Below are positions 33,825-42,951 of a stretch of DNA of 64,000 nt, piece by piece. The translations under genes and the position numbers were made by a program. Each line of letters starts with the position of its first letter. Position 1 is the first letter of the stretch. A model generated the notes under the pieces. That model was given only the letters and a program-made list of their open reading frames with translations, ran no database searches and had not been told where the DNA came from. This DNA is from Ceratorhiza oryzae-sativae (taxonomy: Eukaryota > Basidiomycota > Agaricomycetes > Cantharellales > Ceratobasidiaceae). The stretch spans positions 62,001-126,000 of the forward strand of contig JARWMV010000031.1 in NCBI GenBank assembly GCA_030998015.1, in the 5' to 3' direction.

Positions 33825-34409
33825 GTACACTGCCAGCATATCCTTGTGGTAGCCTTGCTTCCGCGTTCATCATTTGTTCGTGATCCCGAACCATAAGCAT
33901 TGGACATGAAGTGGGGCCTCGGGTCATACGGATGTATCTCTCCCCTAGAGGTGAGCGGATGAGTAAAGTGGGCTAAGGTGACGAGGGAAGAGGGTACTAC
34001 GACATGCAGTAGAGAAACCACCATTCTTTTGGAATATTCATATTTTATGAGTTTGCAATCGCGAAAGCTGGATATATGCGTTTGCGCAGTGTGCTCCACC
34101 AAGCAAAGTACGCTTGGACGTGATTTTGTCGCATTCACTTGTCCCTGCATATTTTAAGGAATTTGGATAATTATTCATACCTTCCTAAACCCCATCCATC
34201 TACGTGACCGTTTCGAAGGACGAGTCTCGAATTTGACCTGGCGGGAGTTCTATATGTGGCACGAATTTTTGACAAGCGGTTTGCTAAACGACACGGCCTT
34301 GTGTCTAAGGCATTTTAAATAAATTGAGAGGAGCCGACGCAGGGGCTGCTAGGACAGATGTATAAAAAAAACGATGCTCGGACAAGCGCTCGGACATATC
34401 ATATCGACA
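33825..34409. other. intergenic, no gene recognised
   Basis: Flank of the solo LTR and 3' side of the GH43 gene; nothing recognised. Confidence 0.45.
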
Positions 34410-36063
34410 TTATGCGGGTTCGGGTACATTGTCAGTTATTGCGCGTGGGGTGCCCAGATTGGGCGATCCGTTACTGTGCCATCCTACCGCTTGAACCATT
34501 GTGCGCCGATTCCCGTCGCATGTGACTACGGAAGTCGGCGAGGCATGGTAAACCTGACGAATAACATCTCAATCGGAGTAGCTCATATGATACGTCAAAC
34601 TGCTCACCATGTAGATATTACCCGACGGGCTTGGATGACAGGATTAGAAAAAACAATTGTGCCTGAATGAGAACAAACAGCCACTTACGCGGTGAAGAAA
34701 CCATTGTGACCAGGCTATGGTCAAGAAGAACATCAAAAATAGACATCCTTGAAAGTCAGCTGGCGACCTACCGCGTATTCTCCATTTGCGGCGCTAAAAA
34801 TTGGCCCAGGGGTGTACTTGGCCCAGGAAGACATTGAGAGCGGATCGGACCCAGTAAGCTCCAAGGACCCCAGCGAATACCCTGTTCCTGCACACGTAGA
34901 GGCGGAATCTGAAACATATTTAGTCAACATCAGCGTGCTCTATGCAGATGGGCGATGCTTGCAAATGATCCAAGTCCGGCCACCGTGGTACAGCGCAGCT
35001 GGGGTTGAGTCAGCTAGACGTATTCGGGCTGTAGCAAATTTGGGACTTGCCTGGACCTTCGTTTACTTTTGCCCCAATTTGTTCCCATGAGTTGGTTGGT
35101 GCGGAGATCTTGTAGGCATTTCCGACGGATGTAGCCGAGTTCATTTTGCTAAAACACCAACCCAACTTAGCACTCGCTCCACACAGAGATTGAAGGAAAC
35201 AAACGCAATCCAGAGACACTGCTGATCGCCATCCCAACTTGAAAACACGAGGTAAGGGCCGGCGGGCAGGAACATGATAGTCGCATCAATGGCCCAGACG
35301 TCCCGGTTTGGAATGACCAGTCGGGCTAACAATGATAATCAACTCGAATTCTTACGATGCAAGCGTGGATTTGACGTGGAACTAACGAACTTTGGTATGA
35401 CCAGGTTGAAGCCCAGATATCATTCGAACTACCTTTGAGGACATGTATCCGTTGGTTATCGAGCGTACTCGACGTCCCAGCCGAATAATATCTTGGATAG
35501 GGTGACAGTTTTAAGAGTGTGACGGTCGAGCATCAAACGTACTTACATGTACCACGAGCTCTGAGCCGAAATCCAGTGTATCTCGGGGGCCCCTATATTT
35601 GGTCATGCCGCCGAAATCAAGTCAACGAGTTTCAAGGCTCACACATGTTGCAGCACCTAGAAGCAGTAGAGTCTGTCCAAACGATTTTGGGAGTAGCGGT
35701 TTTTAAACCGGCCATGGTCTATTCGCAGATGATTCAGTAACGGTTGAGGGAATATTCGCACCGGGTTCTCTCACCGCAGCTCGTGTGATCTGGATGTTGG
35801 TCCATGTGGTCGCTAGAAAATGACAAGCGATCATGGTGGAGGTCCAAGTCACGACAGCTTTTAAACCTACTGGTTAGGTAGTAATAACCATTCGAATAAA
35901 CCTATGTGAAAGGTTAGACCAATCCAATGGACGGGGCTACATGACTTGCAATGTACGGATCAGACCCATTCAGATTCTTGATTGGATTGGTGAATGTAGT
36001 AGCACCGAGGGTTGTGAGGGAACAGGCTAGGATGAAAGCAAGAGTATGCAGTAAAGCTTTCAT
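34410..36063 (-). CDS. secreted glycoside hydrolase family 43 (arabinofuranosidase/xylosidase-like)
   Basis: The ATG at 36063 starts a signal peptide (ALLHTLAFILACSLTTLG). About twelve introns splice in phase. Catalytic regions are the base Asp in NGSDPYIV, the pKa-modulating Asp in DVWAIDATIMFLP and the acid Glu in KVNEGP. Other family motifs are NGYYYLTTTTWTNIQITR, RCCNMWAPEIHW, FSSWDGDQQCLWIAK, GHNGFFTAPSGNIYMVYHAS and CDGNRRTMVQAVGW, with a stop at 34410. It would cleave arabinose- or xylose-containing side chains of plant cell-wall polysaccharide outside the cell. Three introns start with GC rather than GT (donors at 35949, 35050 and 34962). The exact substrate cannot be told from sequence. 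Confidence 0.88.
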
Positions 36064-36102
36064 GTCAGCTGCCTTGAAGGGAAAGAGTCGTCTCGCTTCA
36101 TT

Positions 36103-36108
36103 CTTATA
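36103..36108 (-). promoter_or_regulatory. TATA box of the GH43 gene
   Basis: TATAAG on the minus strand about 40 nt upstream of the ATG. Confidence 0.4.
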
Positions 36109-36918
36109 GGGCGGTGAACGGGCCGGAGTAATCCCCATGGGTACAGGAAGCGTTGAATTGATTGACTGATGGAATTGCATGACCTGCAATCTAAACACCA
36201 CCAAATAAGATGCCTCGTTTATTGGGGGAGGAATTTGCCCAATGAGTGAATAATTCCGTTCCAGAAGGGCGCAAGATAGCTTCTCTATCAGCTATTCGAA
36301 GTACGGCAATGATGCCACTCGTTGACGGCCCGTAGAACCAGAATAGTGTGTGATTTTAGTTTTTACGACAGATTGAATTCCGCTCGATATTATCTGTGGG
36401 AATGAGGTGACTGTGCGACTAGTCCTAATAATCTTGATTTTACTAAAGTAAGAATATTGATATGATCGATCTTCGGAACAGGAAGCGACTCAGAGCGATG
36501 TTCGTTCGATGGCGATAGAGCAGAAAAGTCTGTTTCTAGGGAGTGGGTAGTCAAAAGATGTATAGCTTTCGTAGGATAGGAGGTGAGCGCTCGAGCATGT
36601 CCCACAGAGTCACAGCTGTAAAGTCCGATCCCCAGAACAAGATAAATGCGTCACGTTGTACTAAAGAGCGAGGGCAATCTTGAGCTATCTACTGAAGCAA
36701 ACACACTGAGCCGAGCTGGCCAAACTGTTAGACACTCGAGTTGAGGCCAGCCTTTGGTCCACGCGAGTTCTCCCCCTGCAGAAAGCGGGGTAATGAGCAA
36801 ACATTCGTGCGGACTTGGATCCTGGAGGTATCTGGTCATGGTCGAGCGGGGAAAGTTTTTTGAGTGAACCGGCTTTGTGACAACACCGAAAGACAATCAG
36901 CTACAATGGCGACACAGG
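36109..36918. other. intergenic, no gene recognised
   Basis: No coding sequence recognised. Its right end is what was originally the 5' flank of the tRNA-Asn gene before the LINE inserted. Confidence 0.45.
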
Positions 36919-36934
36919 TCACGGGACTCGGTCT
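36919..36934. repeat. target-site duplication of the LINE, left copy
   Basis: TCACGGGACTCGGTCT, directly followed by the T-run that is the element's poly(A) tail on the minus strand. Identical to 42640-42655. Confidence 0.9.
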
Positions 36935-37129
36935 TTTTTTTTTTTTTTTTTTGCATTCAATTTTAACGAGCTACATGAACACATCGGTCAAACCGCTCGG
37001 GACACAGTCCGGGAAACAAGAAGAAGCAGCCCTAAGGGCGGGGGACATCAGCGAGGCAGGAGAAATAACAGGGGCGTGAACAGGGGGGGTAAAAAAAGTA
37101 GGGCCCGAAGGCAACACGGACGCGACAAA

Positions 37130-40100
37130 CTAAATAGTAACCGAGTCGGTATAGTTAATTTTACGGAAAGCAGAGGTAAGTTTCAGGAAAGTGGCCATAA
37201 CCCGAAGGCCCGAGATGGTGCCGAACAGGTCGGAAAGAAGCAGAGGCTTGGAGGCCTTGCGTAGGATGTGACGGCGCGTGTCCCACAGCGTGCACTCCCT
37301 GAGCACGTGCGAGATCGTCTGCCTGGTCTGGAAATCGCATTGACATTCCGCCATATTGCCCCCCGGCGGCGGTGACGTGAGGTTGAAACGGTCGTAGTAG
37401 TCCCCAAAGAACCCGTGACCGAGGATGATCTGGATGAGGCGGCAGTGTATGGCCCTCTCTCCCGTATACCCAGTATGGAAATTGTGAAGTTTCCAGGTCG
37501 GGGCGCGATTGAGTGAGATCCGTACATGATCGGAGTGGGGTTCGGACTTCCACCTCTGTCCCCAGCGTGCGACGGCTCTGGATTTGGCCCTGGCCTTGGC
37601 CCAAGCTATGGTGCGGCTGAACAGAGGGGTGGGCGTTAGGGAAGTCGCTTTGAGCGCTAGCGTGTCTGCTCGCTCGTTGCCTGCAATTTTTGCGTGTCCT
37701 TTGACCCATTGGACTGTGATGGTGAGGTCAGGGTGGGTCCTTAGGAGGTCGTCGACAGCGTTGCGGAAGATGATGGAGGCGGCTTGGGCTGTATGCGTGG
37801 AGAGGCTGGTGATGGTCTGGACCGCCGCAAGGTTATCTGAGGAGAAGAGCACGTGTCGGACTGGTGAGTTGTGGGATGGGTTATGCACTAGAGCCGACGC
37901 TCGCTTGGCAGCGATAGCCAGAGCCATCATTTCCGCATCATAGACGTCGGAGTGTCGCCCAAGACTTAGCAGGCCCGTAGCGACCTCTTCACTAAACCTG
38001 GAAATGGAGAACCCGCAGCCGACCCGTCGAACGTTGCGAAGGATCCGTCTAGACCCATCACTGAACACGAGGATGGAACCGTCCGATTGGGCTGTGCTGA
38101 TGCGATTCTTGGCTGCCTCGAGGAAGATCCTTCGTTCGTCCTCAGACGAGCCGTGGGTGGGGAAGAGGGTGCGAAGTCGGGATGGCCAAGGGTGGGGCAG
38201 CTCCCATGGAGGCGCCAGGTAGGGTGTGGTGAATTCGGCATCTGGGTGGGACATCCCTGCCAGGTGGTGTATAATGGTGGTTTTGGTGGGGGGCGGCTGA
38301 GGGGTGTCTGGGCAGTGTGTATCCCAGTTGGCAGGCAACCGTTTGGCAACCTCAGAGTGGGCGGGGAGGCGGCGGAGGCGCACGGCGGCGTTCTCGGAGA
38401 GGCGGTGAAGCGTGATGGCCATGGGGGGGATGGAGGCCACATGTTCCATGGCCGAGACCGGCGAGGTTCGGAAAGCCCCGAGTAGCCACCGAAGGCCTGA
38501 GTTCTGGGCGCGCGTGAGGGGTTCGATGAGGGCTTTTTGCTTGATGCCTGTGTACCATATGGTGGAGCCGTACGTTAGGATGGGGATGACGCAAGCTCGG
38601 TATAGTAGGCGGGCGTGTTTGACTTTGATGCCTCGGATGGAGTTGGCTGTGACCCGCAGGCCGGCGATGGCTGACATTGCCTTGGTGGCCATTTTCCTGA
38701 CGTGTTCTTTCCATTGGAGACAGCGGTCGAGCCAAAAGCCCAGCCAGCGAATACACGCCTTAGCATGGACCCATTGGGTGGGGGACCCTGGGGGGGCAAG
38801 GTCGATGCCGGGGTTGGTGGCGGTGTCTTTCTTTTGAGAGGCGAAGTGGATGAGGTCGCACTTCTCTAGTTCGAATGACAAACCCAGTTTCCGTAATATG
38901 GATGTGGCAGTGCCGACGGCTTCCTGGATGATCTCGACATTTGTGTTGATAGAGTGCGAGTGGGCGAGGATCGTGAAGTCGTCGACGTAGCCCTTGATGT
39001 CCACATTCGGTTCGGCTGCCATGGTAAGCAGAAGGGGTAGGGAGTAGATAGAACTGAGGATTGGCGAGAGCGGGGAGCCCTGCGGAATCCCGATGGGGGC
39101 GATAGACAGAGAGTCACAGAGAACAGAGTCAATACGGAATTGTACAGTACGATCAGAGAAGTAAGAGCGCAGCCAATTACAGATATTCACAGAGAAGCCA
39201 AGTCTAGAGAGAATGCGGAGTAAGAGAGAGTGATTGACGTTATTGAAGTAACCTTTGATATCGAGAGTGAGGAGGGAGACTTTTTGTTGATTTTTCCAAT
39301 AACTTTGGATGTCGTGAACCATAGCGAGACCAGCATCAGTACAAGAAGAGCAATCACGGCCACCGAACTGAGAGAAAGGGACAAGAGTAAATTTGCCGAC
39401 TTCGAACAGGATTCTAGTAGTAATGATTTTTTCCAGACATTTACTGAGGGTTTCGAGCAGAGAGATGGGACGGTACGAATTGGGATTGGACATGTCGATT
39501 TTCCGGGGTTTGGGGATGACGGACACCACGGCATTACGCAAGCAAGTAGGTTGAACGCCCAGATCCAAGCAGCCGTTGTAGAGTTTGATGAAAGCCTCGG
39601 GTACCAGCTCGAACGCCCATTTGAGAACTCGGTAGTTCGAGCCAAAGGCTCCAGGGGCGGAGGTGTTCGATGACCGTGATAATGCCTCATGGATCTCCTC
39701 CCTTGTGATCGGGTGGTGAGCACGAGTTTCCTGCGGGGGGATGCAATCAATGCACGACATGTCCACCTCAGGAGGTACCGTTGGGAAGAATGCCTTCTGA
39801 AAAGCAATAGATTGAGCGTTAGTGGTGTTCGCAAAGCCTGTCTCAGTGCGGATGGGAGGAGTCTTGGTGATACGTTTACCGTTGGACCATTGACACATGC
39901 GAAAAGCGCCGGCATCTGAGCACATTATAGCAACGCAGCGGTCCGCGTGTTGACGTCGTGCAGCTCGGATCGCCCTCCGGACCTCCCCTCGGAGTTTTGC
40001 GCGTTCGTCAGGGTCGTCCCCACGTTTGCAGTATTGCACTAGTAGACGGACCGCAGAGGTGCAGTCGTCATTCCACCAGGGTGCTCGCCTAGCCCTATTG

Positions 40101-41083
40101 CCTACTCGCGCCTTCGGCATGGACTTCTCGATGGCAATCTTCATGGCCCTCATGATGCTGAGTGCCCCGTTTTGGCAATCGTTGCCCGATAGGTAGGACT
40201 CTGGAGGAGGTGTGGCTTCGAAAGCCCGGGTGAACGCATCAACCCACTTCTCAAAGTTCTCCTTGTCGTCCACGATCTGATATTGGTAGAGTTTGGGTTG
40301 GGGGGTGAAAGCGGGGGTTTCTTGGATGTTGATCGTCCAAGTGATCGCGTTATGGTCCGACCCAACACTGAGTGCCTGAACGCTATCCCAGTCAATGACT
40401 AGGTCAGTGTCGTGAGCAGGTCTGTTAGTGAGGGTGAGGTCGATAACGGAGTCACGCTGGCCCCCATGTCCTCGCCGAGTCGGTACACTTGTCCTGTTTA
40501 GGATAGAAATTTCATTAGTGAGGATCCATTCCGCCAGATCACTCGCCGGTCCAGAGGTGGAGCCTGGGACCCCATCTTCCAGGGACCAGAGCTCGTGGTG
40601 GAGGTTGAAGTCCCCGGCATAAATGCACGGGTTCCCCAAGTCAGGCGGGGTCTCTAAAAGGGTGGTGAGTCCTTCCTTGGCTGTGGAGCCGTGGAAGTAG
40701 AGGTTAGTAACGGTGCAAAGTGAGCCATAAATACGGAAGTCAATAGCGAGCAGATGCATGGAGGGGGGGTACAGGGGCGAGAAAGAGTAGTCCAGCCATC
40801 TTAGACCCTTGCGCACGTATGTGACGACAGAGGGGCCGACCGCGAGGTGCGGCATGCCACGATGGACACACCACCATTCACCGCTGTTGACGGTGCCATA
40901 GATAATAGACGGGGACGTGTGATCGTCCCCAATACGGCCCCACCAGGGGTCCTGAATAAGCAAAATAGAATACTCGTTATACGTGTCACTGTTTAGGATG
41001 GCGTGTGTGCGGGCGTTCGATTTGGCAACATTGAGTTGTAGGACTCGAACATGTTTGCCTTGTGTTACGCCGTCGTCATTCAT
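37130..41083 (-). CDS. LINE ORF2: endonuclease, reverse transcriptase, RNase H
   Basis: Intact 1317 residues. Residues ~10-240 form an exonuclease-endonuclease-phosphatase domain (QLNVAKSN, YAGDFNLHHELW, VGSDHNAI). The RT spans ~470-760 with LTLDIKGYFNNVNHSLL, GIPQGSPLSP and the active site KGYVDDFTIL. RNase H follows (LVFSDGSRR, DAEMMAL, FSSDN, KGHAKIAGNERADTLA). The C-terminal region has CQCDFQTRQTISHVLREC. ORF2 would nick target DNA and prime reverse transcription at the nick. Its ATG overlaps the ORF1 stop as ATGA, implying coupled termination-reinitiation. Confidence 0.95.
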   Translation of the reverse strand: MNDDGVTQGKHVRVLQLNVAKSNARTHAILNSDTYNEYSILLIQDPWWGRIGDDHTSPSIIYGTVNSGEWWCVHRGMPHLAVGPSVVTYVRKGLRWLDYSFSPLYPPSMHLLAIDFRIYGSLCTVTNLYFHGSTAKEGLTTLLETPPDLGNPCIYAGDFNLHHELWSLEDGVPGSTSGPASDLAEWILTNEISILNRTSVPTRRGHGGQRDSVIDLTLTNRPAHDTDLVIDWDSVQALSVGSDHNAITWTINIQETPAFTPQPKLYQYQIVDDKENFEKWVDAFTRAFEATPPPESYLSGNDCQNGALSIMRAMKIAIEKSMPKARVGNRARRAPWWNDDCTSAVRLLVQYCKRGDDPDERAKLRGEVRRAIRAARRQHADRCVAIMCSDAGAFRMCQWSNGKRITKTPPIRTETGFANTTNAQSIAFQKAFFPTVPPEVDMSCIDCIPPQETRAHHPITREEIHEALSRSSNTSAPGAFGSNYRVLKWAFELVPEAFIKLYNGCLDLGVQPTCLRNAVVSVIPKPRKIDMSNPNSYRPISLLETLSKCLEKIITTRILFEVGKFTLVPFSQFGGRDCSSCTDAGLAMVHDIQSYWKNQQKVSLLTLDIKGYFNNVNHSLLLRILSRLGFSVNICNWLRSYFSDRTVQFRIDSVLCDSLSIAPIGIPQGSPLSPILSSIYSLPLLLTMAAEPNVDIKGYVDDFTILAHSHSINTNVEIIQEAVGTATSILRKLGLSFELEKCDLIHFASQKKDTATNPGIDLAPPGSPTQWVHAKACIRWLGFWLDRCLQWKEHVRKMATKAMSAIAGLRVTANSIRGIKVKHARLLYRACVIPILTYGSTIWYTGIKQKALIEPLTRAQNSGLRWLLGAFRTSPVSAMEHVASIPPMAITLHRLSENAAVRLRRLPAHSEVAKRLPANWDTHCPDTPQPPPTKTTIIHHLAGMSHPDAEFTTPYLAPPWELPHPWPSRLRTLFPTHGSSEDERRIFLEAAKNRISTAQSDGSILVFSDGSRRILRNVRRVGCGFSISRFSEEVATGLLSLGRHSDVYDAEMMALAIAAKRASALVHNPSHNSPVRHVLFSSDNLAAVQTITSLSTHTAQAASIIFRNAVDDLLRTHPDLTITVQWVKGHAKIAGNERADTLALKATSLTPTPLFSRTIAWAKARAKSRAVARWGQRWKSEPHSDHVRISLNRAPTWKLHNFHTGYTGERAIHCRLIQIILGHGFFGDYYDRFNLTSPPPGGNMAECQCDFQTRQTISHVLRECTLWDTRRHILRKASKPLLLSDLFGTISGLRVMATFLKLTSAFRKINYTDSVTI

Positions 41084-42615
41084 TCGATCTCCTGTTCGAT
41101 GGTGGCCTGAGACGTCGGGACAACTTCATTAGAGAGAGCAGGCTCGATCTCCATTTCAGTTTCATCACTAGTCTCTTGTGGGGCGGCTACGGTGACTGGC
41201 GGGACCGAGGTCTCGGCGGCGGGCATGGTGGCGGGTGCTGGGTCGGGGATCGCATTGGGGGCGATCAACTTGGAGATTGGGATGCGGAACCGCTTGCGGG
41301 CTGGACACTCGTGGGAGAGCGCCTGGTGTGTCCCTTCACAGTTAGCGCACTTGTATGGGTGGGGGCATTTCGCCTTAGGGTCGGTTTTATCGATCTTGCA
41401 TTGTTGGCAGCGATAACGGTGGTTTTTGGTCTCGTGGTTGAGTCCGCAATCGCCGCATCGAACACGTTCTCGGCAGACACGTGCGTTGTGGTCGAGGCGT
41501 TGGCAGTTCGTGCACCCTTGGAGTAGGGGCTTTTCTTTCCATTCCTCGACTGACACTTTACTACCAAACATGTGAGTGATGTTAGCGCAGACATCTCGGG
41601 TTTGAATATCGTCCTCCATCTCAAAAGCGAAGGTGACAGAGGAGTGTACCCCCATCATGTTCTCGGCTTTGGTAATCCACCGAGGATTGCGGGTGACGGT
41701 GATGAGCTCCATGATCGGGTTGTTGCGTTTGAGTTCGTCGAAGAGTTCGGTTTCGTTGAATCGGCGGATGCCGCCATCGCCTAGTCCAGTGGGTACCCGG
41801 CGGATGATGACCTTACCCCACGGGCGGTCCTTATTGGCTGTGGAGCCTTTAGGGAGGCCGCAGGCATCAGCTATCTCGCTTTCGACCTTTCTGAACTCTT
41901 CGATGCGAGCGCCGGGTTTGAATTGGAGTATAAGATTGCCTTTGACGTTGAATTCGGCGCCAACGATCCTCAGGCTGGGCGCCTTTGTCTCGCATATAAT
42001 CCCGATATTCTTGTACATGATGAAGGAGCCGAGTTTGCGGAAGGGCCCTTTGTCTTGTACGAAGAAGACGAACCGGTCGTTCTCCTCGATCTTGCGTGTC
42101 GGAGCCGACTTGGGAGTGGCCGCAGGTTGGGGTAAGTTCTTGGCAGCAGATGCAGCTTCCGCGAACGAGACTTTGGCCTTGCCCTTGCCTGCCCCTGCTA
42201 GCTTCGCACTCGGGCCGTCATCGACAGCCTTTGGCATAGCCGGCAAACAGTTTGGTTCGGGTGCTTTCGCCTCGGCCGCCAGGGCCTTGACTACGGCGGC
42301 CTTAGTAGCGTTGGCTAGTCTTTTGGCGCGTTTCATCTGGTTTTTGGATAGGGTGGCGGGAACTGGTGGCTCGTCTGGCGTTTCGGGCATGGTCGCTTGT
42401 TTCTCGGGCTTTTCGTCCGGCTTGGGGGCGTGGATAGAGGTGCTCGTTCCGAAGAATTCATCGCCGTCCTCCATCATAGTTTCGAGGTCCTCGAGATCTT
42501 CAGGGCTTGGCTGAGAGATGATCGTGGGCCCATCGGCGGGGGTGGCGAGCGTCGGGTTCCAGTTGGCGTCGAGGGCCCCGGGCTCTCGTGTGGCACCTGG
42601 AATGGGAACCCTCAT
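41080..42615 (-). CDS. LINE ORF1: nucleic-acid-binding protein
   Basis: Intact 511 residues. The N-terminal half is low-complexity and Ala/Lys/Pro-rich. A conserved middle region includes NDRFVFFVQDKGPFRKL. Zinc-knuckle modules follow: CTNCQRLDHNARVC (CX2CX4HX4C), CGDCGLNHETKNH, CQQC...CPHPYKC and CANCEGTHQALSHEC. It is expected to coat the element RNA. The stop codon shares bases with the ORF2 start (41080-41083). Confidence 0.9.
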   Translation of the reverse strand: MRVPIPGATREPGALDANWNPTLATPADGPTIISQPSPEDLEDLETMMEDGDEFFGTSTSIHAPKPDEKPEKQATMPETPDEPPVPATLSKNQMKRAKRLANATKAAVVKALAAEAKAPEPNCLPAMPKAVDDGPSAKLAGAGKGKAKVSFAEAASAAKNLPQPAATPKSAPTRKIEENDRFVFFVQDKGPFRKLGSFIMYKNIGIICETKAPSLRIVGAEFNVKGNLILQFKPGARIEEFRKVESEIADACGLPKGSTANKDRPWGKVIIRRVPTGLGDGGIRRFNETELFDELKRNNPIMELITVTRNPRWITKAENMMGVHSSVTFAFEMEDDIQTRDVCANITHMFGSKVSVEEWKEKPLLQGCTNCQRLDHNARVCRERVRCGDCGLNHETKNHRYRCQQCKIDKTDPKAKCPHPYKCANCEGTHQALSHECPARKRFRIPISKLIAPNAIPDPAPATMPAAETSVPPVTVAAPQETSDETEMEIEPALSNEVVPTSQATIEQEIE

Positions 42616-42639
42616 CTCGAGGTTAGATAAGCGTTCGTT

Positions 42640-42655
42640 TCACGGGACTCGGTCT
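42640..42655. repeat. target-site duplication of the LINE, right copy
   Basis: TCACGGGACTCGGTCT, identical to 36919-36934. Its last three bases are the first three of the tRNA-Asn gene, so the duplication kept that gene whole. Confidence 0.9.
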
Positions 42656-42755
42656 CCTATGGCGCAATCGGTGGCGCGTCTGACTGTTAGGCATGCTTGC
42701 GTGCACACACGTATTTGCAATCAGAAGGTTGTTAGTTCGATCCTAACTGGGAGAG
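42653..42755 (+). tRNA. tRNA-Asn (GTT) with a 30-nt intron
   Basis: Cloverleaf: acceptor TCTCCTA/TGGGAGA, discriminator G, D-arm GCGC/GCGC, anticodon stem TCTGA/TCAGA with loop CTGTTAA (anticodon GTT), T-arm GTTAG/CTAAC with TTCGATC. A 30-nt intron (about 42690-42719) follows position 37, the standard eukaryotic site. T5 at 42756-42760 is the Pol III terminator. A-box and B-box sequences are within the D- and T-arms. Confidence 0.93.
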
Positions 42756-42951
42756 TTTTTGCCGTCTGCGTTCGGGACCTTTAGGCGCGGGCGTCATAGG
42801 CTAGGTGCGTAATCGACGGATTGATCGTTGACCGACGTCGATGACGAGGGCTTGATCGAGACAAGCGCCCGCACGACGTCAGCGATGACACCCGGTCTCG
42901 CCGCCGCATAAAATCCACCAATGCGCTAGCTGGAGCTCATTGCACTCGACA

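Larger units (their letters stand above)
36935..42639 (-). mobile_element. non-LTR retrotransposon (LINE, Tad/I-like), apparently full-length
   Basis: 5.7-kb minus-strand element with ORF1 (zinc knuckles), ORF2 (endonuclease, RT, RNase H), a ~195-nt 3' UTR and a poly(A) tail seen as T18 at the left end. It is bounded by identical 16-bp target duplications. Both ORFs are open throughout, so insertion was recent and the element may be active. Only about 24 nt precede the ORF1 ATG, so a slight 5' truncation cannot be excluded. The insertion point is 0-3 nt from the 5' end of a tRNA-Asn gene. Confidence 0.92.

Noticed and set aside
34374..34670. Plus-strand 98-codon open frame with a hydrophobic start
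   Set aside because: It is the antisense of the GH43 C-terminal exon, which has clear family motifs on the minus strand.
36934..36952. Long T-run considered as a terminator or promoter dA:dT tract
   Set aside because: It is the poly(A) tail of the minus-strand LINE, bounded by the target duplication.
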